A stretch of DNA of 60,962 nt, taken from Betaproteobacteria bacterium. GTDB lineage: Bacteria > Pseudomonadota > Gammaproteobacteria > Burkholderiales > Ga0077523. Below are positions 1 through 8,848 of this stretch, piece by piece. The notes beneath the pieces are model-generated. The model saw only the letters and a list, made by a program, of their open reading frames with translations, did not search any database and had not been told where the DNA came from. A program made the translations under genes and the position numbers. The stretch covers positions 1 to 60,962 of the forward strand of contig JADJPK010000001.1 of assembly GCA_016713305.1 (NCBI GenBank). Direction: 5' to 3'. Each line of letters begins with the position of its first letter. The stretch's first letter is position 1.

Positions 1-1410
1 GTCCACGTCCAGGAACTCCACAGTTCCCGCACGCAGGCCTTCGCTGCGGCGGTGCCGCGGCCGGGGGCGAAGTCGCGCAGGTCCACGCCTGGGCGGCGGC
101 CATCATCTCGATGCCGAGCACGCCGCAGGCGTTCTCGACGATCTGCGCGTTCTTCAGCGCCGTGTTCATACCCATCGAGACGAAATCCTCCTGGTCAGCG
201 GCGGCCGGGATCGAGGCCACCGAGGCCGGCGTGCAGAGCATGCGCTGTTCGACGATGAGGCTGTCGGCCGTGTACTGGCTGAGCATCATGCCGCTGAACA
301 TGCCGGCACCCTTGGTCAGGAAGGCGGTAGGCCGGCGCTGAGCGCCGGATTGAGCAGCCGGTTGAGGCGCCGTTCGGACAGCACGCTGACCATGGTGATG
401 GCCTGGCCGGCCATCTCCATCGGCAGCGACACGGGCGACCCCTGGAAATTGGCGCCGGTCTGCGTGACGCCGGTCTCCGGGAAGAAGATGGGGTTGTCGC
501 GTCTCGACCTGGGCGCGGGCGAACGCGACCGCGTCGTGCGCGGCGCCGATCACCTGCGGCGTCGAGCGCATCGAGTAGGCGTCCTGCACGCGCGTCTTCA
601 CCTTGCCGGTGGCCAGGTCGCTGCCCTCGATGCAGCGGCGGATGGCCGCTGCGCTGCGAATGGCGCCGCGGAACCCGCGCACCACGTGCAGCGGCGCCTG
701 GTAGGGCTTGAGGTTGGCCAGCAGCGCCTCCAGCGACATCGCCGCAGCGATCTCGGCCTGCTTCAGCCAGCGCTCCATGTCGTGGATATGCAGCGCGCTC
801 ATCGCCGTCAGCAGGTTCGAACCGTTGATGGTCGCCAGGCCATCGCGCGCCTCAGGCCAGGCACGGCGATGCCGGCGCGCTTCAGCGCCTCGGCGCCGGG
901 CAGCGGCTCGCCCTGGTACCAGGCCTGGCCCTCGCCCATCAGCAGCAGCGCGATCTGCGACATCGGCGCCAGGTCGCCGCAAGCACCGACCGAGCCCTTC
1001 TGGCAGACGTACGGCGTGACGCCGCGGTTGAGCATCTCCAGCAGGCAGAGCGTGATCTCCCGGGACGGCAGCCGGAGCGGCCGTGCGCATGCACGTTGAT
1101 GCGGCCGGCCATGGCGCCGCGCACGTACTCGGCCGGCGCGGGCTCGCCGATGCCGGCGGCGTGGTTGTAGATCAGGTAGCGCTGGAAGTCGCGCACCTGG
1201 TCGTCGTCGAGAATGATCTCGCTGAACTCGCCGATGCCGGTATTGATGCCGTACATGACCTCGCGCGCCTCGATCTTGCGCTCGACCAGCGCGCGGCAGG
1301 CCTTGATGCGGCTCGGGCGCCTCGGGCGCCAGTTCGACGGCTTCGCCGTCGCGGGCGATGCGTGAGAGGATCTCGATAGTCAGGTGGCGGCCGTCCAGCA
1401 CGATCGACAT
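1..1410 (-). CDS. hutH: MIO-dependent aromatic amino acid/histidine ammonia-lyase (frame-disrupted, 3' end outside window)
   Basis: The family deaminates His, Phe or Tyr without oxidation, using a self-made MIO cofactor. Reading leftwards from 1410, the blocks are IVLDGRHLTIEILS, the Tyr loop YGINTGIGEF, YNHAAGIG, the MIO loop GSVGACGDLAPMSQ, and NGSNLLTAMSALHIHD. They lie in different frames, with slips near 1310, 1080 and 850, so no single frame encodes the protein. Clustered one-base slips also affect the neighbouring gmd, so sequencing error is as likely as decay. The MIO triad reads Ala-Cys-Gly instead of the usual Ala-Ser-Gly. The C-terminus continues past base 1. Substrate cannot be assigned: the selectivity position is Asn-His rather than the more common Ser-His. 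The hutH symbol is therefore only a family label. Confidence 0.75.
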
Positions 1411-1546
1411 GGGAGTCCCTCCGGGTGGGAACGGGTCGGTTTGTCCCCTCCAAGGTGGAGCCGTCCGGCGAACTTGTCCAGCCGCTACCGGCGGTGTAAG
1501 ATGGGGAGTCGAATGGTCCCCCTAGGCCCGCGGAGCTGGAGAAACC

Positions 1547-2511
1547 ATGGCCAAGAGAGCGCTGATCACCGGGATCACCGGACAGGACGGGTCGTATCTG
1601 GCGGAACTACTGCTGGCGCAGGGCTACGAGGTCTGGGGGATGGTCCGCCGCTCCAGCACGGAGACCTCCCAACGCATCGACCATATCAAGGACCGCATCT
1701 CGTTCCTGCAGGCCGACCTGCTGGACCAGGCCTCGCTGACCAAGGCCATGGAGGCGGCCGCCCCGGACGAGATCTACAACCTGGCGGCCCAGTCCTTCGT
1801 GCCCCTGGCTGGGCCCAGCCGACCTGACCGGCCAGTTCACCGGGCTGGGCGTCTCGCGGCTGCTGGAAGCCCCTGCGGCAGGTCGCCCCGAAGGCACGCT
1901 TCTACCAGGCCAGCAGCAGCGAGATGTTCGGCAAGGTGCGCGAGGTGCCGCAGACCGAGCTGACGCCCTTCCACCCCCGCAGTCCGTACGCCGTGGCCCA
2001 AGACCTACGGCCACCACATCACCGTCAACTACCGCGAGAGCTACGGCCTGTTCGCCGTCTCGGGCATCCTCTTCAACCACGAGAGTCCGCGCCGCGGCCT
2101 CGAGTTCGTCACGCGCAAGATCTCGCACGGCGTAGCCGCCATCCGGGCCGGCCGCGCCACCGGAGCTGCTGCTGGGCAACCTCGACGCGCAGCGCGACTG
2201 GGGCTACGCCGGCGACTACGTGCGTGCCATGTGGCAGATGATGCAGCAGGAAGAGCCCGACGATTTCGTCGTCGCCACGGGCGAGAACCATTCGGTGCGG
2301 GAATTCGTCGAGATCGCGTTCGCGCACGCCGGCCTGGACTGGGAGCAGTACGTGCGGCAGGACGAGCGCTTCCTGCGCCCGGCCGAGGTGGACCACCTGC
2401 GCGGCGACGCCGCGAAGGCAAAGGCGGGTCCTGGGCTGGGAGCCGACCGTCAGTTTCCCCGAACTGGTGCGCATGATGGTCGACGCCGACCTGGCGCTGC
2501 TGGGCGCCTGA
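1547..2511 (+). CDS. gmd: GDP-mannose 4,6-dehydratase (frame-disrupted)
   Basis: Converts GDP-D-mannose to GDP-4-keto-6-deoxymannose, the first step to GDP-fucose or GDP-rhamnose for surface polysaccharides; an NADP-dependent cytosolic short-chain dehydrogenase. The start MAKRALITGITGQDGSYLAE carries the GxxGxxG Rossmann motif, followed by VRRSST and DEIYNLAAQSFV. In other frames come SSSEMFGKVREVPQTE, the catalytic SPYAVAK (YxxxK), NHESPRRG, GNLDAQRDWGYAGDYV and ATGENHSVREFVE. The gene ends WEPTVSFPELVRMMVDAD before TGA 2509-2511. Length is somewhat under the usual 330-370 residues. At least three slips (about 1805, 1995, 2155, and possibly 2420) break the frame, and the intact motif order argues for sequencing indels. 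It is convergent with the hydrolase at 2531. Confidence 0.85.
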
Positions 2512-2530
2512 CCGAACCGGCCGGCGCGCG

Positions 2531-3435
2531 CTACGGCTCGAACTGGTACCCGGCCGTGACGCCGAAGGCCATCAGGACGCTGGCCAGCATCACCGGCTGT
2601 CGAGCATGATGTAGTGCCCGGTCTTCCCGAACCGCTTGAAGCTCAGCGAGCGCGCCTGGTCGAAGCCGTAGGTGGATAGCCTCGGCTGCGTCTGCTCCGG
2701 GTCGGGAAACATCAACTCGCTGCCGATCACCAGCAGGGGCGCCGACAGCGTCGACAACCGCGGGGTCAGGTCGAAGTCGAAGCTCGACATCAGCAGGGAC
2801 ACGAACGTCGGCGCGTGCGTGCGCAGGGCCATGTCCAGGATGTGCTCCGCGATCTCGTCGTCCGGGCTCATCAGCGCATAGTGCCTTCCGACGAAGCCGT
2901 CGTAGTCCTCGACCAGCTGTCGTCCCACGTCCAGCTTCTGCTCCGCTGCGGCCAGTTGGCGCGGCGCCGTGTCGACGAGGATCAGGCGGTGGACTTCGTT
3001 CGGGTGGTCCAGCGTGTACTGCAGGGCGATCATGCCGCCCATGCCATGACCGACCAGCGTCGGGTACGTCAGGCCGCTGGTCCGCAGGAACTGGCCCAGG
3101 CGTTCGGCCTCCGACTCCACGGTCGGGTCCATCACCGGTTGCGTCTTGCCATGTCCCGCCAATTCGAAGTTGCCGACCTTGAAGGTGCCCATGAGGTAGG
3201 GGACCAGACCGTCCCATTCGCTGGCTGCCCCGCCCAGGCCGTGGATGAGCACCATCTCGAAGCGGGGGTCGGTCCCGGTCTTCAGCTGCGGCAGTCGCCC
3301 CCTGGGTGCCAGGGGCGGCGGCGGGTTGTTCGCCGATTGGGCGGCACCCGGGGCAGCGTCCAGCAGACCGGCCAGGAACAGGGCGATGACGGCGGCTACC
3401 AGCAGAGGCAGCCGGCGCGCGGTACGCGGGTTCAT
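2531..3435 (-). CDS. Secreted alpha/beta-hydrolase-fold protein lacking the nucleophile serine
   Basis: An N-terminal signal peptide (about residues 1-33, ending APGAAQS) precedes an alpha/beta hydrolase fold. The oxyanion loop is HGLGG (65-69) and the nucleophile elbow reads GHGMGG (129-134), with Gly131 where the family has Ser. A C-terminal GKTGHYIMLD supplies the expected His. The literal frame stops at 2590 after LDSR. One missing C in a CC pair would give LDQPVMLASVLMAFGVTAGY and a stop at 2531-2533, so the longer extent is given. The start overlaps the upstream MBL-fold gene by 4 nt (ATGA), implying translational coupling. Substrate is unknown. If the glycine is real the protein is probably not a serine hydrolase; one base (GGC for AGC) would restore it. 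Confidence 0.7.
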
Positions 3436-4247
3436 GCGGGTTCCTTTCGCGGCGTGGCCGAAACCGTGTATACATCGCCGTCACGGGCCTGTTCCACCGG
3501 CCCGGCGAACTGCCGTCCGACCAGCGCCGACAGGTCCAGCGCCGCCGCATTGGGGTACTGGTGCGTCAGGACGACACGGCCGGGCGAGGCCGCGGCGCAC
3601 ACGGCACCCGCTTGCGTCGGGTTCAGGTGTCCGGGCACGTCCCACTCGTCGGTGGTCGAGCATTCCAGGACCAACAGGTCGCAGCCAAGTGCCGCTTCGC
3701 GCAAGCCTGGGCAGTCGCCCGTGTCGCCGGAGTAGACCAGCGAGCGGCCCGCCGCATCGCGGAACCGCCAGCCCAGGGCCACCTCCGACAGCCGGTCTTG
3801 GGCGTGCGAGACGGCGAACGGCGCGGCGCTGGCACCGCCTTCGCCCAAGGGCAGGACGTCGCCCGGCCGCACCTCGGTCACGTCGAGCCGGCGCTTGCGC
3901 GGGTGGAGCCATGATCCGTAGATGCCCCGCAGCTGATCCAGCAGGCGGGCCAGCCCGGGCGGGCCGAACAGGCGCAAGGGCGCTTCGCTGGCCGGCAGCG
4001 GCGAGTGCAGGGCGAACAGGAGAGCCACCAGGTCGCCGCTGTGGTCCGGGTGCAGGTGCGACAGCAGGACGGTCTCGATGGCGTCGACGCCGCCGGGCGC
4101 GTCGCCGCAGCGCACCAGGCGCACCAGCGCGCCGGGGCCCGGGTCCATGAGCAGGCTGGTCCCGTCGACCGTCACCCAGTAGGCCGCCGGCGTGTGCGTG
4201 GGGGTGGGCACGGCGCCGCCGGCACCCAGGATGCGGATGCGGATCAT
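3432..4247 (-). CDS. MBL-fold metallo-hydrolase (RNase Z-like)
   Basis: A metallo-beta-lactamase-fold hydrolase of 271 residues. The metal-binding HxHxDH motif is LSHLHPDHSGD (64-69). Further ligands are in VSHAQD, YSGDTG and the final VLTHQYP His. The N-terminus MIRIRILGAGGAVPTPTHTP resembles RNase Z/arylsulfatase-type MBL proteins (GxGxxxP...R). The exosite arm of true RNase Z is not obvious, so a general phosphodiesterase or lactonase-like role is as likely. It is the first gene of a two-gene minus-strand operon, overlapping the hydrolase by 4 nt. No signal peptide is seen, so it is probably cytosolic. Confidence 0.8.
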   Translation of the reverse strand: MIRIRILGAGGAVPTPTHTPAAYWVTVDGTSLLMDPGPGALVRLVRCGDAPGGVDAIETVLLSHLHPDHSGDLVALLFALHSPLPASEAPLRLFGPPGLARLLDQLRGIYGSWLHPRKRRLDVTEVRPGDVLPLGEGGASAAPFAVSHAQDRLSEVALGWRFRDAAGRSLVYSGDTGDCPGLREAALGCDLLVLECSTTDEWDVPGHLNPTQAGAVCAAASPGRVVLTHQYPNAAALDLSALVGRQFAGPVEQARDGDVYTVSATPRKEPA

Positions 4248-4477
4248 GGCGCCAATGCAACAGCAAACCGGCGGTGCGTCAAGCCGCCGATCGCGCGGCG
4301 GCCGCGGCCCGGGCGGCGGCGGGAATCTCCGGCCCGGCCCGGTGTAAGAGGAGCCCGAAGCTGGACAGCCCCCGGGAGGGTCCTTATCATGCGGCGGACC
4401 CCCGGAAACGGACTCTTGGACCGCGGATCCCCGTTTGTGGATCCGGACCGGCCGCGGACGCGGCCCAGAGGAATCCC

Positions 4478-6220
4478 ATGACCCTGCGTCGGCGACCTCC
4501 GCTCGCGATTGCTGGCCGGCTGGCCGCGTTGAGCCTGCTGGCGGCGTGGGGCGTTGCCGCGCCGCCCGCCTCGGCGCAGGCCCCGGCCCGTATCGACACC
4601 CTGGCCGACGGCACCCGGTCGTTCCACTACGACGACCAGCAGGTGTCGGCCGAAGAGAAGATCGCGCTGCTGAACGCCAAGCTGGTGAAGAACCCTGCCG
4701 ACGGGCGCTCGTGGAACGACCTGGGCGTACTGCTGGCAGGCAAGGAGGACTATCCGGCGGCCCGCGACGCCTTCATCCGCGCGGTCCAGTGCGAACGGAC
4801 GAACGGCGACTACCACCGCAACCTGGGCCTGGTATTCTCGCGCCTGGACATGCACGACATGGCCGTGGCCGAACTTGGCGAGTACCGGAGGTTCGACCAG
4901 TTCGGCGGACTCGACTACTGGCGGCTGATCGGCAGCGCCCAGCGCAAGGCCGGCCAGGCCGACGATGCGCGTCGCACCTACCGCGAGGGATTGGCGGAGC
5001 TTCAGCCGCCGGTCGGCGAGACCTTTCGCGTCGTGCAGTCGCTGTTCGAACTGGAGACCGAAGCGGCGGACGAGCAGGCGGTGCGCGACCTGCTGGCCGA
5101 GCAGACGCCGGCTGCGCGCGCCTTCCTGGACGGCTTGAAGGAGAAGGAGCAGCCCGAGGCCGAGGACGGCTGGCGCGAAGCCTCCGCGGTGGTGAACCAC
5201 CGTGTGGGGCTGCTGGTGGACGACGGCAAGCTGCTGGAGCAGTCGGGTCTGGACGCCGAAGCCGTGGCGCTCTACCAGGAAGCCTACCGGCTGACGCCCG
5301 AGCGTCCGGACGTGCTGCCACGCCTGGTCGACGTCTTCCTGAAGCTGGGGCGCGCCGACGAGGCCACCGCGGCCGCGGTGCAGGCGCAGACCGATCACCC
5401 GGGGTGGACCGGAACGTGGATCGCCACAGGCAAGGTCCATGAGAAGGAGAACCGCCTGCAGGAGGCGCTGGACGCCTACAGTCGGGCCTGGGAGATCGAG
5501 AAGCCGAGGATCTGCGCGTGGCCATCGGCAACCTCCACATCCGGCTGGGCAACGATGACCAGGCCGCCGAATGGCTGCGCGCCGGTGTCACCCCCGACAC
5601 CAAGCCCGAGGTGGTCTACAACTATGCGGTGAGCCTGATGCGCGGCGGCGAAGTGGCTGGCGGCGATCCCGCCGCTGCGCACGGTCACGCGCGAGCGCCC
5701 CGAGATGCCGCAGGCCTGGATGGCGCTGGCGCAGTGCCTGCAGGCCAGCGGCCGCCACGCCGAGGCCGTCGAGCCGTTCGAGCAGGCCCTGCTCCTGCAG
5801 CCGGACGCCAAGACCGCGTTCCTGCTGGCCAGCGCGGCGCAGAAAGCCGGCAATGCGGAGAAGGCCGTCGAGGCCTACCTGCAGGCGCTGGCCCTCGACC
5901 CAAAGTACGTCAAGGCGCAGTACAACCTGGCCCTGGCCTACATGGACCTGAAGAAGTACGACGAGGCCGTGGTCGCGTTCGATGGCCTGATCAGTCTGGA
6001 AGGGCCCACATACCGGGCCCACAACAACCAGGGGCTGTCGTACTTCTATCTGGGCAAGTACGACCAGGCGCTCGAGGGTTTCGAGACGGCGCTCGATCTC
6101 GAGAAGTCCGCAGCGGTGATGAACAACATCGGCATGACCCTGGACAAGCTGGGCAACAAGAAGGAAGCGGTCGCCTGGTACCAGAAAGCGAAGGACTTCG
6201 AACGTGGCCAGAAGAAGTAG
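4478..6220 (+). CDS. Secreted tetratricopeptide-repeat protein (frame-disrupted)
   Basis: The start at 4478 follows AGAGGAATCCC and gives a signal peptide (MTLRRR...LSLLAAWGVAAPPASAQA). The rest is TPR helices, for example WNDLGVLLAGKEDYPAARDA, YHRNLGLVFSRLDMHDMAVA, ALYQEAYRLTPERPDVLPRL, and near the end MNNIGMTLDKLGNKKEAVAW. It is therefore an exported scaffold protein with no catalytic motif. The frame shifts near 5505 and again near 5665; the repeats continue in the other frames (LRVAIGNLHIRLGNDDQAAE, then MALAQCLQASGRHAEAVEPF), so the gene was one unit of about 580 residues. The 3' end overlaps the next gene by 17 nt, suggesting the two products act together in the envelope. Confidence 0.8.
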
Positions 6221-7262
6221 CCCGGGCGTGCCGGCCGCCGTCGTGCTGGTTCTAGGGCTTGCCGCCGGGCTGGCCGGCGCGCTGCCGGCCGCGGCCCAGC
6301 TGCACGCCAGCCAGTTGCCGCCGCTGACGTTTGAGGGGCCGTACCCGCGCGCCTCGGAGCCGCTGATCGGGAGGGTGGGCTTTCCCGACCACCTGCACGA
6401 GTACCACTGGGGCGGCTGGACGCCCGAGACCGGGCCGGACGGCCAGCCGGTCGGCCCGGGCTCGCTGTGCCAGGCGCGCCAGCCGCTGCCGCGTGAGGGG
6501 CTGGTCATCGAGCCGGATACCAAGCGCTGCGGGCCCTGGGTCCTGCATCACCACCCCGGCTATGCCGACTGCGACATGCTGCCGTGCGTCGAGTTGCTGG
6601 AGTGGGCGCGCGCGCGGATGTGGAATCTGGTGGGCTTCGCCGCGCGCGACACGCTGCACATCGAGAACCCGAACTCGTCGGCGCACTACCTGGAGTTGAC
6701 GGGACAGGGCGTGTGGCGGCTCTATCAGCTGGACGGCAACCGCGCGGTGATCGAGCCGTTTGCCGTCCTGCTGGCCCGCAACCTGGACGGCCACGGCGCC
6801 TTCATGCTGGCCATCGACTGGATCCTCCGGCAGAACCTGCCCCAGCCGCTGCCGCTATGGCTGCACCAGGGGCTGGTCGAGTACCTGGGTGAGGACGGCA
6901 TCCACCTGGCCGACTACATGGCCGAATTCCGCGCGAAGGGACCGGTCCTGATGGGGCCGGCCGAGATCGACGCCGTCCTGGCGGCGCCGCTGGACCCGGA
7001 CCAGGGGCGCGACCGCGAGCTGTTCCGCAAGGCCTGCTACAACGCCTTCCTGATGACGTGGCAGCTGGTGGAGTACGAGGGCGGCATGCACGCCCTGCGG
7101 GACTTCCTGGGGCAGGCTGCAGCCGGAATCCCCCTCGACCAGGCCGCGCGCACCGTGTACGGTCAGGACCTGGCGGGGCTGGCCGACTTCCTGGATCCGC
7201 TGGTGGGCGGCGAGCCGGCCGGCGGCCTGGTCTTCAACGCCAACCCGCACCGCCAGCCGTAG
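6204..7262 (+). CDS. Secreted peptidase-MA-like protein, probably catalytically inactive
   Basis: A 352-residue exported protein with a hydrophobic N-terminal signal (VVLVLGLAAGLAGALPAAA). Residues about 185-235 (FAVLLARNLDGHG...LPLWLHQGLVEYLGEDG) resemble the peptidase-MA gluzincin fold, in which HExxH is followed by WLxEGLAEY. Here the HExxH helix is not recognisable and the downstream Glu is Gln (LHQGL), so zinc catalysis looks lost. Cysteine pairs (SLCQARQ, TKRCGPW, DCDMLPC) fit an oxidising periplasm. It starts inside the end of the TPR gene (17-nt overlap), so the two are co-translated. The fold assignment is inference from a short motif; otherwise it would be called hypothetical. Confidence 0.5.
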   Translation: MARRSSPGVPAAVVLVLGLAAGLAGALPAAAQLHASQLPPLTFEGPYPRASEPLIGRVGFPDHLHEYHWGGWTPETGPDGQPVGPGSLCQARQPLPREGLVIEPDTKRCGPWVLHHHPGYADCDMLPCVELLEWARARMWNLVGFAARDTLHIENPNSSAHYLELTGQGVWRLYQLDGNRAVIEPFAVLLARNLDGHGAFMLAIDWILRQNLPQPLPLWLHQGLVEYLGEDGIHLADYMAEFRAKGPVLMGPAEIDAVLAAPLDPDQGRDRELFRKACYNAFLMTWQLVEYEGGMHALRDFLGQAAAGIPLDQAARTVYGQDLAGLADFLDPLVGGEPAGGLVFNANPHRQP

Positions 7263-7293
7263 GCACCACCGAACGACAAGGAACCACGACGCC

Positions 7294-8790
7294 ATGAATG
7301 CGCCTGCCGCGCCGCGTGTCCGCTTCGCCCCCAGCCCCACCGGCCACCTGCACGTGGGTGGGGCCCGCACCGCCCTGTTCAACTGGCTGTACGCCCGCAG
7401 CCAGGGCGGCACCTTCATCCTGCGCATCGAGGACACCGACCAGGAGCGCAGCACCGAGGCCTCCTACGCGGCCATCCTGCGGGGCATGGAGTGGCTGGGC
7501 CTCGAGTGGGACGAGGGGCCCGGCAAGGGCGGCCCCTGCGGCCCGTACCTGCAGTCCGAGCGGCTGGACACCTACCGCGACCACCTGCGGCAGCTGGCCG
7601 ACCAGGGCAGGGCCTACCGCTGCTTCTGCACGGGCGCCGACCTGGAGGCGCGCGAGAAGGCCGTCACCGAGGCGGGCGGGCAGTGGGAGGGCTACGACGG
7701 CAAGTGCCGCGCGTTGTCGGCGGACGCGTCCGCGACGCTGGCCGCCGCGGGCACGCCGCACGCCTGGCGCCTGCACACGCCGGCCGAGGGCGTCACCTTC
7801 TGGTACGACCTGGTGGTGGGCAAGCGCGAGTTCCAGAACGCGGTGCTGGTGGACCGCGTGATCGTCAAGGCCGACGGCTTCCCCACCTACCAGTTCGCCT
7901 GCGTGGTGGACGACCAGCTGATGGGCATCACGCACGTGCTGCGCGGCGACGACCACGTGAGCAACACGCCGTTCCAGATCCTGATCTACGACGCCTTCGG
8001 TTGGACGCCGCCGAAGTTCGGGCACCTGCCGATGATCCTGGGCCCGGACCGCAAGCGCCTGAGCAAGCGCCACGGCGCCACCAGCGTCGAGGAGTTTTCG
8101 ACGATGGGCATCCTGCCCGCGGCCATGGTCAACTACCTGGCGCTGCTGGGCTGGTCGATCGGCGCCGGCGGCGACGAGGTGCTGGAGACCGCGGCGCTGG
8201 TCAAAAAGTTCAGCCTCAAGAAAATCAACAGCGCGCCGGCGGCTTTCGACTACGACAAGCTGGCGCACATCAACGGCGAGCACATCAAGCGGCTGTCGCC
8301 GGAGCAGCGGCTGTCGCTGGCGCGGCCGATCATCGCCGGGCGCGGCTGGGCCTGGGACGCGGCCTGGCTGGTGGCGGGTGCTGACAGCGCGGACGCGTAC
8401 CTGGCGCGCGTGCTGGCCACCCTCGGCAACCGGTTCAGCAGCCTGGTGACCCTGCCCGAGCGCGTGGGCTTCTTCTACGGCGAGGACTACCCGCGCGAGC
8501 AGGCCGACTGGGACGAGCACGTGGCCCCGGCCGCGGCCCGCGAGCGGCTGGCGGCCCTGGCCACGGAGCTGGAGGCGGCGCTGCCGGCCGGTCAGGCGCA
8601 CGCGGCCGCCGCGTTCGAGCAGGTGGTGCGCGCCACGGCCGACAAGCTGGGCGTGCCGGCCGGCGACCTGATCCACCCCTGCCGGGTGGCGCTGACCGGG
8701 CAGTCGCGCAGCGCGGGCATCTTCGAGGTGATGGAGCTGGTGGGCGCGCCGCGCGTGCTGGCGCGGTTGCGGCGGGCGGCAACGGGCTAG
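7294..8790 (+). CDS. gltX: Glutamyl-tRNA synthetase
   Basis: Charges tRNA-Glu with glutamate in the cytosol (class Ic synthetase). The HIGH-like motif is in RFAPSPTGHLHVGGARTALF (residues 9-28), followed by FILRIEDTDQERS and LQSERLDTYRDH. The KMSKS-like motif is GPDRKRLSKRHGA (about 250-262). The length of 498 residues is normal, and the C-terminal anticodon-binding part ends in the A/P-rich helix typical of GluRS. The gene is intact, unlike several neighbours. The tRNA-Glu gene it would serve lies 2.4 kb downstream. It is probably in one transcript with the gene at 6204 (31-nt gap) and the gene at about 8800. Confidence 0.97.
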   Translation: MNAPAAPRVRFAPSPTGHLHVGGARTALFNWLYARSQGGTFILRIEDTDQERSTEASYAAILRGMEWLGLEWDEGPGKGGPCGPYLQSERLDTYRDHLRQLADQGRAYRCFCTGADLEAREKAVTEAGGQWEGYDGKCRALSADASATLAAAGTPHAWRLHTPAEGVTFWYDLVVGKREFQNAVLVDRVIVKADGFPTYQFACVVDDQLMGITHVLRGDDHVSNTPFQILIYDAFGWTPPKFGHLPMILGPDRKRLSKRHGATSVEEFSTMGILPAAMVNYLALLGWSIGAGGDEVLETAALVKKFSLKKINSAPAAFDYDKLAHINGEHIKRLSPEQRLSLARPIIAGRGWAWDAAWLVAGADSADAYLARVLATLGNRFSSLVTLPERVGFFYGEDYPREQADWDEHVAPAAARERLAALATELEAALPAGQAHAAAAFEQVVRATADKLGVPAGDLIHPCRVALTGQSRSAGIFEVMELVGAPRVLARLRRAATG

Positions 8791-8848
8791 GAGGCGGGCC
8801 GCGAAGAAAGAAGCCGGCATCCTCGGGCGCTACCTGCTGGTCTGGGCC

